Positions 6,662 to 15,584 of a stretch of 64,000 bases of DNA are shown here, in pieces (the stretch's first letter is position 1; each line of letters starts with the position of its first letter). The DNA is taken from NCBI GenBank assembly GCA_019747875.1, contig JAIEQI010000116.1, positions 17,080-81,079 on the forward strand. The letters are read 5' to 3'. Source of the DNA: Candidatus Obscuribacterales bacterium. GTDB taxonomy: Bacteria > Cyanobacteriota > Vampirovibrionia > Obscuribacterales > Obscuribacteraceae. Position numbers and translations under genes: made by a program. The notes beneath the pieces were generated by a model, which was not told the DNA's origin, did not search any database, and worked only from the letters and a program-made list of their open reading frames with translations.

Positions 6662-8647
6662 TCACCTTGGAATTCTGAACCAGAATGTACTACCTTTGCC
6701 CTCTTCGCTACGGGCTCCAATCTCTCCCCTGTGACTTTCGATAATGCTCTTACAGATCGCAAGCCCCAACCCTGCCCCGCCCTTCTCACTCGCGTCAGTC
6801 TTTGTCACTTGCTTGAAGCGATCGAAAACAGAGTCAACCAGATGCTTCGGAATACCTCGTCCCTGATCAACTACTTGAAACTCAATCTGTGGATCGGAAA
6901 TCGAGACAACGCATTTTATTGTTGAGTCCCGGGGAGAGAATTTGATGGCATTTCCAATGAGGTTAACCAGAACCTGCACAAGACGATCTGAATCAGCAAC
7001 GAACAAAACGTCATCCTCTCCATCGCTTTCGAGTTTGATCTTGGACTTCGATGCAAGCGCGCCAACTGCAAGGAAAGCCTGCTTTATTATCTGTTTGGAT
7101 GAGCAATTCCCCTTTGCCAACTCCATCTTGCCCCGGCTCATATTTTCGATGTTCAATAAATCATCCACCAAGGAGAGCAGACGGTCGTTATTGCGTTGTG
7201 CTGATTTCGCTTGCCTTTGTCCATCCTCGGAGAGTGCACCGAATTTGCCTGCGCATGTTGCTGCAAGGAACTCTTGCATTTCCGCGATCGGTTCACGTAG
7301 ATCAATTCGAACCATTTCAACGAATGCTTGCTTAGATTTTTCAAGCCGTTTGCGTTCGCTAATATCACGAATAACACAAACTCCTGTCCTTTCTCTGTCT
7401 ATCCAAGTGAGCGACCACTGCGTGCAAATCAGCGTCCCCTCTTTTCGGCCAACCCAGAATTCGATTGGCTGTGTGGAGCTCGCGGGATTCTCAGACTCAT
7501 TCACCGTTGACGAAATAATCGCCTTTGTTTTCGAAAAATATTCATTCCAACGAGCTTTATCGGAATCAGCCAAGAGATCAGCAGCAGTCTTGTTACGGAG
7601 TTCCTCTTCGTTAAAGCCAAGAACCTTTTCGGCAGCTGGCGTAGCGACAACAAACCTTCCTGATTCATCGATTGAACATATCATTTCGGCGGTGTGCTCA
7701 ACAATAGCCCTTTCTTTTTTTCGAGAAGCACTGATCACGCCCGCCATCTGCGCCAGCGTTGCATCTAACCGGGCAAACTCATCACGCCCCTTCATTACAG
7801 GCTGCAAGGGTTGATTGGAAGTAAGCCGATTCATATTGTTCATAAGGCGCAAAAGACGTGAACGCGATGTCTTGCGGAAAAGCAGAACAAGAAATGTGGC
7901 ACAGGCTGTACTGATTGCAAACGCTGACAGGAAGATCGAATTCAATCTTGTTGTGATTGTATTTACGTAAGCTCGATTCAAGGCTCGTCGACCAGCGCTC
8001 GCCTCAAGGAATTGCCTTTCTCTCTCTACACGTGACACATCGCGAAGTTCCCTGATGGCAATTCGGAGTGACATCAAACCACTTTTTCCCAAGTAATTAG
8101 CACGGAACCTATCACCTGCTAAGAGCAAGTCATGAGCTCCGGCTAGCCTCTTGAGAGCCAAATCCACCTTGAATTTGGCATTCCCCACTCTCATTTTGAT
8201 GTCCGGTCTTTCTTTGCCCAACTTGTTAATATCGACAATGTAAGCATTGAGAGCAGGAACATATTGCTGGACGTCAGCGGACCTTACTTGAGCAACTAAA
8301 TTCAGATTCTCTGCAAGCAGTTTATCTACATCTTTTGCATCTTCAGTGTAGACTTCCCTAACTTTCGAACTCTCTCCTGTGTGATACAGCTCTTCAAATA
8401 GCTGCTCCTGCATCATCGCTCCGGGCGGTGCGGCATGGCGACTTATGTTCTGATTATACATGCCCATTTGAAGTGCTTCGAGCTGATCCCGCATCCTTTC
8501 CAGGGTCACGTGTGTGCTCACTGCATGCGCTTTATCTTTTAATACGGCAACAATAGATGAGAGGTCCATCCACAAAAGTGCGCCAAAAACAAGCTCGATA
8601 AGTAGCGAGCTGAATAAGAGTAATAAGGCCTGTTGCCAGAGGGTCAC
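6662..8647 (-). CDS. Histidine-kinase-like protein lacking the phospho-acceptor His, ATPase domain intact
   Basis: The product has 661 residues: an N-terminal membrane helix, a helical sensor region, a second helix near 230-250, a HAMP-like linker, a PAS domain (about 305-425), a DHp-like domain and a HATPase domain. The H-box reads FVEMVRIDLREPI: the usual SHDLR has become RIDLR, with Ile448 (codon ATT at 7304-7306) in place of His. The ATP-binding part is complete: NLIGNAIKF with Asn566, DQGRGIP, FDRFKQV, and GAGLGLAI. It should bind ATP but cannot be phosphorylated on its own DHp. The GTG start at 8647 overlaps the stop of the upstream kinase by four bases, so the pair is made together. 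A trans-phosphorylating partner role is inferred. Confidence 0.85.
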   Translation of the reverse strand: MTLWQQALLLLFSSLLIELVFGALLWMDLSSIVAVLKDKAHAVSTHVTLERMRDQLEALQMGMYNQNISRHAAPPGAMMQEQLFEELYHTGESSKVREVYTEDAKDVDKLLAENLNLVAQVRSADVQQYVPALNAYIVDINKLGKERPDIKMRVGNAKFKVDLALKRLAGAHDLLLAGDRFRANYLGKSGLMSLRIAIRELRDVSRVERERQFLEASAGRRALNRAYVNTITTRLNSIFLSAFAISTACATFLVLLFRKTSRSRLLRLMNNMNRLTSNQPLQPVMKGRDEFARLDATLAQMAGVISASRKKERAIVEHTAEMICSIDESGRFVVATPAAEKVLGFNEEELRNKTAADLLADSDKARWNEYFSKTKAIISSTVNESENPASSTQPIEFWVGRKEGTLICTQWSLTWIDRERTGVCVIRDISERKRLEKSKQAFVEMVRIDLREPIAEMQEFLAATCAGKFGALSEDGQRQAKSAQRNNDRLLSLVDDLLNIENMSRGKMELAKGNCSSKQIIKQAFLAVGALASKSKIKLESDGEDDVLFVADSDRLVQVLVNLIGNAIKFSPRDSTIKCVVSISDPQIEFQVVDQGRGIPKHLVDSVFDRFKQVTKTDASEKGGAGLGLAICKSIIESHRGEIGARSEEGKGSTFWFRIPR

Positions 8648-11148
8648 TTGTTAATATCTCCAACAGGCAGACTCTTAGATTCACTTGACAAAGGGATTTG
8701 TAGCACACACATCGATCTTTCAACTGATTGATTCAGCAATACAATGTTCCCTTCATGGTTTTTGATGATGCTTCGAACGAGCGGCAAACCAAGCTTGCTG
8801 CCAGCACCAGACATGGCGGCTTCCGAGCTTCGTACTTTGTATAACTCAAAAGAATCTTCGTGGAGAGAAAGCAAGTTTGGCTGATCGGACCAATCGACGG
8901 CAATCTCTGCGAAACCTTTGTTGCGGGACAATTTAATTAGCAGATCAGAGTTTGGCTTCGCCCGAGAAATGATTACGAGAAGAAGATTATGGAGCGCCTG
9001 AAGAAGACGGTCTTCATTGACCTCAACAAGCAATTCTTGAGGGCATATGAAATCAGCACGCATAGACTTGAGTTTCAGAGGTTCTGACACCATACTAAGT
9101 ATTTCAGGTTTTAACTCTGACAGCTCAACCTGAGTTCGTTCGACACGTTCGGACTCTAAGCGCTCAATATCGAGCAGATCTTTGATCAACGTCATTAACT
9201 CGCCAGACTTACTGACGGTTTCTCTCAGCTGGCTCACGCCCGCTTCCGACAGCTCACCCAAGATGCCGGTCCCGAGCAGTTCCAAGAATAGAGTTGAGGC
9301 CGTAAGTGGTGTGCGCAAGTCGTGACTGACCATCGCCAAGAAATCCCGTTTTAGTCGATCTATTTGCTTCTGAGCACTAATGTCTTGCGCCACACAAAAA
9401 TATTGCTCTGTATCGGACGACCACTGAGCCGAGACCAAGCAGTCGAGAGAGCCCTCCGGATTCTTATCAATTCTCAATTCTAAAGTACCGGAAGCAGGCT
9501 CTTTCAGCTTGCCAAACCAAGCACGAACAGGCTCTCGGCATTCCTCACAGATAATGTTCGCAAACGGTTTGTCCAGCAACTCATGACGCTGCCATCCCCA
9601 TGCTGTTACTGCGGCGTCGTTTACAAATTTGATGGTTAGTTGTTCGGAAATGGAAAAAATAACATCGCCTGCACTTTCGATCATCCTCTTTTCTTTTAGA
9701 GCAAGCTCCTCAATCGTGCTGGCTGTTTTTCTCAGGAAGGACTCAAGCAAGGCAGCTTCATCCTCACCAGCAAGCGGAGGACCGAAGGCTTGTGAGTGAG
9801 AATAACGATCCATGTTCTCCGTCACTAACGCGAATCGATGCGAAATCGCGCTGCTAAATAAGCGTAAGGTCAAAACACCCATTACTACCTGCGCACCAAA
9901 AGCTATTGCAGACAAGTTGATGATCAATTGTATTCTCGCTAGCTGCTCTGTCAGTGCTTCTTGGCGATACTTCAGCAAGCCATCTTGACCAATAGATGGG
10001 TAAGAAATTCGATTCAGCGTCATAATTCGCTCGCAGTTCTCTCTGAACTCTTCGTCTCCATACAAACTTCGCGAGGATCCTGTTACCCAGAGTGTTCTAG
10101 CGTCCAGTGGCGGACGTAATTTCACAGTAATAGGCAATAGATGCAGTATCTCGTCATAAACTCGCTGCAGATATTTATTGTTCTGCCCGTTGAGCTGCTT
10201 CTGCTCGGAAAGCTGGGCAAGCACTTGTTTCTGCGACTTCTCATCACCCCCATCAAGAAGAAGGCGACCTATCTTCCGGTGTGTATTTCGGCAAAGATCT
10301 TCCGCTTGATAAAATGCGGCGATCTGATCAAGCTGCTTCGTAACATGGCGAGTATATCCGGCTATTACTGCATAAACAGCCAACTGCCCCAAAAGCGGCA
10401 CTGCCACAATTATGCAAAATTTTTGAAAGAGAGACGTATTGTCTCTAAAGGATCTTATTAGCGGAGGAACAAATAACGGAAGCGAGGCGACTAGCAAGAG
10501 ACTCATGATGTTTACAATCAAAGCAACAAGCAATGCATTTTGCGCTTGGTTGATCAAAGTTGCGTTATTCTTTGCGGCAGTTTTTAGCAGATATTCTACA
10601 GTCTGGTCCATAGAAGTCCCCCAGACTGGTGTTTTAGCAGCAACATAGTACTTAAAGAAAAGTTCGGTATATCTTTTTGATAATGCCACTACATTTTTGG
10701 GATCTTTTACATCAGCTGGAACACTCAATCTAAACTTCTCTGTTTGCTCAAGAAGCTCCTTCGACGTCTTACGCAGGTTGGCTATGTATTTCAGCCCTGA
10801 AGGCGATTTTTCACTAAGCTCAGCAAGACGGTCGAGTTCATCCATCTGCCACTTTGCCAAAATCTTCATATTGGCATCTACAGGTTTTGCTAGTCCCATT
10901 CCCCATGAAGTGGCGCAATGATGAATGCGAACCAGATTGAAATCAAGAATAACGCGTGAGCGATACGCATTTTGCTCACGCATGATTTTTGTGGCTTCTA
11001 ACTTCTCTTGTGAGTCCAGGTAAAGTAAGTAACCTGCGACGCCGGTGTTGAACAGCAACAACAAGAGAGCCCAAAACTTGAGCAAGCTAGGATAATGAAA
11101 CAAAGAACGAATTTTCAGGAACCCGGCAAAGCTGACCCAGCCTATCAT
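8644..11148 (-). CDS. Large sensor histidine kinase with intact H-box but degenerate ATP-binding domain
   Basis: The product has 834 residues. It has four likely membrane helices, near the N-terminus, near 205-230, near 245-270 and around 410-430, framing two helical sensor modules. A PAS domain (about 480-595) and a DHp domain follow. The H-box FLAMVSHDLRTPL is canonical with His609. The C-terminal domain aligns with HATPase_c but has lost key elements: the N-box reads NLLLVIISRA (Val725 instead of the Mg-binding Asn), and the G1 box reads DWSDQP instead of DxGxG. Only the GSKLGLPL remnant of G2 remains. It probably cannot hydrolyse ATP itself. It is the first gene of the unit and overlaps the next kinase by GTGA. 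Confidence 0.85.
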   Translation of the reverse strand: MIGWVSFAGFLKIRSLFHYPSLLKFWALLLLLFNTGVAGYLLYLDSQEKLEATKIMREQNAYRSRVILDFNLVRIHHCATSWGMGLAKPVDANMKILAKWQMDELDRLAELSEKSPSGLKYIANLRKTSKELLEQTEKFRLSVPADVKDPKNVVALSKRYTELFFKYYVAAKTPVWGTSMDQTVEYLLKTAAKNNATLINQAQNALLVALIVNIMSLLLVASLPLFVPPLIRSFRDNTSLFQKFCIIVAVPLLGQLAVYAVIAGYTRHVTKQLDQIAAFYQAEDLCRNTHRKIGRLLLDGGDEKSQKQVLAQLSEQKQLNGQNNKYLQRVYDEILHLLPITVKLRPPLDARTLWVTGSSRSLYGDEEFRENCERIMTLNRISYPSIGQDGLLKYRQEALTEQLARIQLIINLSAIAFGAQVVMGVLTLRLFSSAISHRFALVTENMDRYSHSQAFGPPLAGEDEAALLESFLRKTASTIEELALKEKRMIESAGDVIFSISEQLTIKFVNDAAVTAWGWQRHELLDKPFANIICEECREPVRAWFGKLKEPASGTLELRIDKNPEGSLDCLVSAQWSSDTEQYFCVAQDISAQKQIDRLKRDFLAMVSHDLRTPLTASTLFLELLGTGILGELSEAGVSQLRETVSKSGELMTLIKDLLDIERLESERVERTQVELSELKPEILSMVSEPLKLKSMRADFICPQELLVEVNEDRLLQALHNLLLVIISRAKPNSDLLIKLSRNKGFAEIAVDWSDQPNLLSLHEDSFELYKVRSSEAAMSGAGSKLGLPLVRSIIKNHEGNIVLLNQSVERSMCVLQIPLSSESKSLPVGDINK

Positions 11149-11291
11149 AGCAGCTCAGGAGGCAGATTTTGCTGATGACCGCACTAGAAGAAGGTTGCTA
11201 AGAATGCCCGTACAATTTAGCCTCTGTCTACCGAGGCTTCAATTAGTTGGTCATTGTTAACCGAGACCTCGCTGAGCTAAAAAACGAGTTG

Positions 11292-11319
11292 ACGTCGATT
11301 CCCTGCCAAGAATCGACGT
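11292..11319 (-). terminator. Hairpin downstream of the small gene at 11346
   Basis: ACGTCGATTC and GAATCGACGT form a perfect 10-pair stem with an 8-base loop. On the minus strand a T-run (TTTTTT) follows after a gap of about eight bases, so this is a probable but not ideal terminator. Confidence 0.45.
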
Positions 11320-11345
11320 AAGTAACGGGGTAACAAAAATGCTTA

Positions 11346-11627
11346 CTATTTCTCTCGAGCACATTTTGAAAGAGTAATAGATGCCACTGCCCGGTCAGAG
11401 TACTTTCCGTTAAGCAAAATAGACAGCTTCTCCCTGTCGCCGTCAATTTCAATCTGGTAGGCAACCTTACTAGTAGATTTTTCGGTCGAAGCCTTCGCTA
11501 CATCACGTACCGAACAGGACCCTCCCCACGCTGATACCTCATTTAACAAGTTAGCAACTGTTTCTGCATCCCTCGTGGCGACGGCCGCTTCTAGTTGGGC
11601 GGCTGCATTTTTTACTATACGTTCCAT
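11346..11627 (-). CDS. Small hypothetical protein
   Basis: I chose the ATG at 11627 (MERIVKNAAAQLEAAV) because AAAGGG precedes it by nine bases; the frame stays open up to 11663. The 93-residue product is a helical N-terminal half followed by a beta-rich part (KVAYQIEIDGDREKLSIL). There is no signal peptide or membrane segment and I recognise no family. It stands alone between the kinase unit and the next unknown gene. Confidence 0.45.
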   Translation of the reverse strand: MERIVKNAAAQLEAAVATRDAETVANLLNEVSAWGGSCSVRDVAKASTEKSTSKVAYQIEIDGDREKLSILLNGKYSDRAVASITLSKCAREK

Positions 11628-11743
11628 GTCGAGCATCCCTTTGGCGGAAAGAAGGCAAATCAAAAACCAAGCTGTTCTAGAGTAGCTAACTTTAGTTGGC
11701 TACAACTTGGCTAAACATTTGATTCGTGGTGATATTCCCACCT

Positions 11744-12577
11744 TTAGCTACGACAAAGCAACATGATCACCCAATCGCGCTGATCACCAGATCGAAACCA
11801 GGACTCCATACCGCTTACGTAACCCCAGAAGGAAGATCTGGTCTGACCAAGATCTTCCCATCCATTCTCATTTAATCGGCCAAACGTCCACAACGGGAAA
11901 TAGTTTGGCTTAAGATGAACCAGCTCGGCGTCGCTAAGCTCGGTACGGATGATATCAATACACTCTGGAATCTCCGAACATGGTCGTTCAAGATGTGGCA
12001 CATTTTTCCAACGAGCCCTATCAAACTCGGAGTGTCCGCTGCAATCTGCAAGACTCAAGTGAACCGCAGTGTCATGTGGTGATTTCCACCTGGGAAATTC
12101 AGTTCGCCCACCCACCCATAGCCTGAACTTGGAAATAAATGTTTCCAGATCGCGGCAGGTCTTTCTTTCAAGAGCATCGAAATCGATATTTCGAATCCGA
12201 GTCATGTGAGACTTGGAGCCATTCCGTAGTGGTAATCTTGTACACCACATCCAACCGATACCATACCCCTCCCATTTTGAGTTTGGATTTATCCAGACAC
12301 CGCCGCCCTTGCCCGTCTCAGGATTAATGTGCCCGTAGTCATCGCAGTAGGCTTCAAATGACGGGAACCGATTCTGAACATCGTAGAAGTTTTCTTCCCA
12401 ACGTTCTTTCAGTCGCTCAGTGCAGTACTCATAAACCATATACTTTTTGAATTCAGGAGGGGCATCTTCTGGATCCTCAATAATTTTATATGGGCACATA
12501 GCAGCATCTAGCGCGGCTCGCAACTCGCGCCGTTGCGTCCTCGCAGGTAATCTCACTACTGCTTCCCATTTACTCAA
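11744..12577 (-). CDS. Hypothetical protein rich in Trp/aromatics
   Basis: The product has 277 residues and is soluble, without a signal peptide. It contains NPNSKWEGYGIGWMW, a pattern I associate loosely with phage or plasmid proteins of unknown function, and many Trp, Cys and charged residues throughout. No catalytic motif is recognisable. It stands alone on the minus strand with short flanks, downstream of the light-sensing cluster. Recent acquisition is possible but not shown. Confidence 0.6.
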   Translation of the reverse strand: MSKWEAVVRLPARTQRRELRAALDAAMCPYKIIEDPEDAPPEFKKYMVYEYCTERLKERWEENFYDVQNRFPSFEAYCDDYGHINPETGKGGGVWINPNSKWEGYGIGWMWCTRLPLRNGSKSHMTRIRNIDFDALERKTCRDLETFISKFRLWVGGRTEFPRWKSPHDTAVHLSLADCSGHSEFDRARWKNVPHLERPCSEIPECIDIIRTELSDAELVHLKPNYFPLWTFGRLNENGWEDLGQTRSSFWGYVSGMESWFRSGDQRDWVIMLLCRS

Positions 12578-12642
12578 ACGGCAAGTCTCGTTGAATAGTG
12601 TGCTGCCACAAATAGCTATTCTAGTCGATACCGCCTACACCA

Positions 12643-13539
12643 TCAAGCTGCATTCAGTATTTGAACTAATGCAGACCTAATATCTTCGTGTTTGAATTGA
12701 TATCCGTTTGCAAGTAGTTTTTCTGGTTTTACCAGAGCACTCGAAAGCAGGAGCTCGTCAGCCATTTCGCCAAGCAAAAGATGCGCAGCGAATCCAGGCA
12801 CAGGAAAAATGGTTGGGCGCTTAAGTGCGGCACCTAACGCTGCAGTGAACTGATCGTTCGTCACTGCATTTGGTGCCACTGCATTTACAGGACCTTTGAT
12901 AGCATTGGTTCGCAACACGAAATCTGCAATCCCGGCCAGGTCCTCCAGTGCAATCCAACTTATGTATTGCTTTCCTGAGCCTATTCGGCCTCCGGCGCCC
13001 ATCTTGAACGGAGGAAGCATCTTATTGAGTGCACCGCCCTTAGGACTAAGAACAACTCCTATTCGAAGCTTTGCAACGCGAATCCCTTTGCTTTCAGCAG
13101 GGCTCGTTGCTAGTTCCCATTCCTGGCAAACATCAGCAAGAAAATTATCGCCGGGTGTACTTGACTCGGTAAGAATTTCATTGCAACGATCGCCATAATA
13201 TCCGATGGCCGAGGCTGATATGAGTACGCTTGGTGGACGTTCCAGTGAGGCTAAGGTTTCGCAGAGAAAACGAGTACCTTCTACACGACTTCTTTTAATT
13301 TCAGCTTTCTTAGCTTCTGTCCAGCGTCCTGAAGCAATGTTGTCACCAGCCAAGTGAATTACTCCGTCAAATCCTTCGAGCTTGAGCTTGTCTATCTTCT
13401 TTGATTCTGGATCCCAGCTGATGTCTCCACTCTGCGCTGAATTGCGCACAAGTCTAGTCACCTTGTGACCTTGGTTTTGCAGGTAGGGAACGAGAAAAGA
13501 GCCTACGAGTCCTCGCGCTCCTGTTACTAAGATCTTCAT
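12643..13539 (-). CDS. TIGR01777-type NAD(P)-binding epimerase (SDR39U1/YfcH-like)
   Basis: The product has 298 residues, the usual length for this family. The N-terminus MKILVTGARGLVGSFLVPYL carries the extended-SDR GxxGxxG motif. HLAGDNIASGRWT, SASAIGYYG and the later PFKMGAGGRIGSGKQYISWI stretch are characteristic of TIGR01777 proteins. The real substrate of the family is unknown. The gene has its own GTTCAC-N5-GTTCAC box and a -10 like TATGCT, and a good Shine-Dalgarno (AGGAGGATCTT) before the ATG. Proteins of this family occur in light-induced gene sets of other bacteria, consistent with the LOV kinase next door. Confidence 0.85.
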   Translation of the reverse strand: MKILVTGARGLVGSFLVPYLQNQGHKVTRLVRNSAQSGDISWDPESKKIDKLKLEGFDGVIHLAGDNIASGRWTEAKKAEIKRSRVEGTRFLCETLASLERPPSVLISASAIGYYGDRCNEILTESSTPGDNFLADVCQEWELATSPAESKGIRVAKLRIGVVLSPKGGALNKMLPPFKMGAGGRIGSGKQYISWIALEDLAGIADFVLRTNAIKGPVNAVAPNAVTNDQFTAALGAALKRPTIFPVPGFAAHLLLGEMADELLLSSALVKPEKLLANGYQFKHEDIRSALVQILNAA

Positions 13540-13591
13540 AAGATCCTCCTGTTCGAAATCTTCAACCTAACAACGAGCATAGGAAATGGAA

Positions 13592-13608
13592 GTGAACCAG
13601 GGGTGAAC
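13592..13608 (-). promoter_or_regulatory. Regulator box 1, upstream of the epimerase gene
   Basis: On the coding (minus) strand it reads GTTCAC-CCCTG-GTTCAC, an 11-bp-period direct repeat typical of OmpR/PhoB regulators. Exactly 10 bases further lies TATGCT, a -10-like hexamer. The same layout recurs at 14372 and 16881. Confidence 0.7.
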
Positions 13609-13609
13609 G

Positions 13610-14287
13610 CTATTTACTTGTGGTTAAGCGATAACCGCGGTTTCGTTCCGTCTCAATCAGCGATGGCTGTCCTGGCAGATCAATTACTTTGCGAAGCAGT
13701 TTGACATGAGCTCGAACCGTTTCATGCGTTGCAAGTGACTCATCGTGCCAGACGCGTTCGAGTAAGGCATCTGCAGTAAAAAATTGAGCGGGATGCCGCA
13801 GAAAGAACTCAAACAGCTTAGCCACCATCGGTCTCATATATAGCTCTTTGCCATCCCTAAATGCAGCGTTACGTGCGGGATCCCAACTTATGTTGCCTGC
13901 TGTCAAAACTGGCTCGGCACAGACAGGAGGGCGCCGCAACAACGCTCGCAAACGGGCAGCTAGCACTTTGTTCTCGAATGGCTTTGCAAGATAATCATCG
14001 GCACCAGCATCAAGCCCTTCTTCTATATCGTCATCAGTTGTGCGTGCCGTCAACATGAGGATAGGACATTTATTACCACTGCTTCGCAGACGCTTGCACA
14101 CATCGATGCCACTCAAACCCGGCATCATCCAATCAAGAACGATGACATCGTAATGATTTACCTTGAGCAGGTCCATTGCAGAGTTTCCGTCTTTAACAGA
14201 TTGCACAGTAAAGCCACGACTGACCAAAGTATGCTTGAGCACCTCGGACAATTCATCATCATCTTCAACAAGCAGGACCTTCGCCAT
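13610..14287 (-). CDS. OmpR-family response regulator of the LOV kinase
   Basis: The product has 225 residues from the ATG at 14287 (MAKVLLVEDDDE); the frame is open further upstream but the receiver fold starts here. The receiver domain has the acidic pair at the N-terminus, Asp52 in VIVLDWMMPG, Thr80 and Lys102 in AKPF. A winged-helix Trans_reg_C domain follows, with TADALLERVW and ETERNRGYRLTTSK. It is the obvious partner of the LOV histidine kinase 105 bp upstream. It probably binds the GTTCAC direct repeats found before its own gene and two neighbours, which would make the circuit autoregulated. Confidence 0.9.
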   Translation of the reverse strand: MAKVLLVEDDDELSEVLKHTLVSRGFTVQSVKDGNSAMDLLKVNHYDVIVLDWMMPGLSGIDVCKRLRSSGNKCPILMLTARTTDDDIEEGLDAGADDYLAKPFENKVLAARLRALLRRPPVCAEPVLTAGNISWDPARNAAFRDGKELYMRPMVAKLFEFFLRHPAQFFTADALLERVWHDESLATHETVRAHVKLLRKVIDLPGQPSLIETERNRGYRLTTSK

Positions 14288-14371
14288 CTCTTGTTCTGTC
14301 TCGTTTGGAAACCGACTATACATTTTACCCGATGCAGACTGAATCACCATCAATCAGGCTATCTGCACAGA

Positions 14372-14388
14372 GTGAACCGAGCGTGAAC
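14372..14388 (-). promoter_or_regulatory. Regulator box 2, upstream of the response regulator gene
   Basis: The coding strand reads GTTCAC-GCTCG-GTTCAC, then 10 bases, then TAGCCT as a possible -10. It sits 85 bp before the regulator start, next to the 3' end of the LOV kinase gene, so the regulator can be transcribed from an internal promoter. Confidence 0.7.
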
Positions 14389-14392
14389 GCCC

Positions 14393-15484
14393 TTACTCGG
14401 CTATCTCCAATTCAAACCAGAACTTACTGCCTTTCCCAAGGTCGCTTGAAACTCCAACTTTGCCACCATGAGCTTCGATAATAGCTTTGCAAACAGCCAA
14501 ACCAAGCCCCGTCCCACCTCTAAGACGGCTGTCTGGAGAATCGATTTGCTGAAACTTCTCGAACAATTTAGGCACGTCCTCCAATGCAATTCCGCAGCCC
14601 GAATCAACAACTTCAACACGAATGGTTTGCTCATCGTTCCTGGAACATCTCACTATGACGGTTGAGTTTGCCGGAGAGAATTTCACAGCATTGCTCAGAA
14701 AGTTCTCCAGCACTTGAACAACGCGCTGACCATCTGCGTTTATGACGACGCTATCCTCAATTTTGCATTGAAGGTAGATTCCAGCCTTCCTTGCTACAGG
14801 CTCAAACTCGGCAATTGTACTTTGAACCAGTTGCTCAAGTTGAAGCCTCTGTCTTAACAACCTAAATTTGCCTGATTCTAATTTCTTGAAGTCGAGAATA
14901 TTCTCGATTAGCTTCCAAAGGTTATCGGCTGCATTGAGTGAAATACTTACGAAACGCTTCACGGGATCATTGACGTCACCAGCTTCGCCATCGGCAATAA
15001 TAGAAAGCGAGCTCTTTATCTTTGCGATTGGAGTTCTCAATTCATGTGAGACAACGGAGTAAAAATCGGATATTCGTTGCTCTGCCTCGATGCGAGCCGT
15101 AATATCATTTTGAATTCCAACAAATGCGATTAGTTGCCCCTGAGCATCGGCAACAGGGGAGACCGTCAGTTCGTTATAAAAGCGGCGGCCATCTTTCCTG
15201 TAGTTGCGCAGAACGGTTGTGATGGGAGTCTTTTCCTTAAGCGCCTTTCTAAGATCAACCAGAGCCGATTGCTCTTTGTCTTCGCCCTGCAAAAATCGGC
15301 AGTTGCGTCCGAGTATTTCCTCTGCGCCGTAGCCCGTGATGTTAGTGAACGAGGGATTCGTGTAGATGATTGGATTATCTTCCAAACGAGGATCGGTGAT
15401 GACAACACCATTGCTAGCGGATTCGACTGCGCGAAACATTAGAGCAAGCTGCTCAGTTTCACCCAGTTGTTCTTGAATGAACAT
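14393..15484 (-). CDS. LOV-domain blue-light sensor histidine kinase
   Basis: The product has 363 residues and is soluble. Residues about 14-130 are a LOV domain. G-R-N-C-R-F-L-Q-G carries the photoactive Cys62. The flavin-contacting residues are present as N94 (RNYRKDG), N104 (FYNEL) and Q125 (GIQND). A HisKA domain with H147 in VVSHELRTP and a full HATPase domain (NFLSNAVKFSP, DSGCGI, GTGLGLAV) follow. It should form a flavin-cysteinyl adduct in blue light and change autokinase activity. It lies between an FAD-dependent oxidoreductase and its response regulator on the same strand. Confidence 0.92.
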   Translation of the reverse strand: MFIQEQLGETEQLALMFRAVESASNGVVITDPRLEDNPIIYTNPSFTNITGYGAEEILGRNCRFLQGEDKEQSALVDLRKALKEKTPITTVLRNYRKDGRRFYNELTVSPVADAQGQLIAFVGIQNDITARIEAEQRISDFYSVVSHELRTPIAKIKSSLSIIADGEAGDVNDPVKRFVSISLNAADNLWKLIENILDFKKLESGKFRLLRQRLQLEQLVQSTIAEFEPVARKAGIYLQCKIEDSVVINADGQRVVQVLENFLSNAVKFSPANSTVIVRCSRNDEQTIRVEVVDSGCGIALEDVPKLFEKFQQIDSPDSRLRGGTGLGLAVCKAIIEAHGGKVGVSSDLGKGSKFWFELEIAE

Positions 15485-15584
15485 TTCTTGTTCGCCCTTA
15501 GAAATTGCGCGGTCGAATCTTAACGCACTGCTAGCTAGTTGTCCACTGCACTAACAGAATGAGAAACTAAGACTGCTTTTGCGA

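Noticed and set aside
6942..7814. A 290-residue plus-strand frame antisense to the second kinase
   Set aside because: The opposite frame has intact ATPase motifs. This one is Ser/Arg-rich with no motif.
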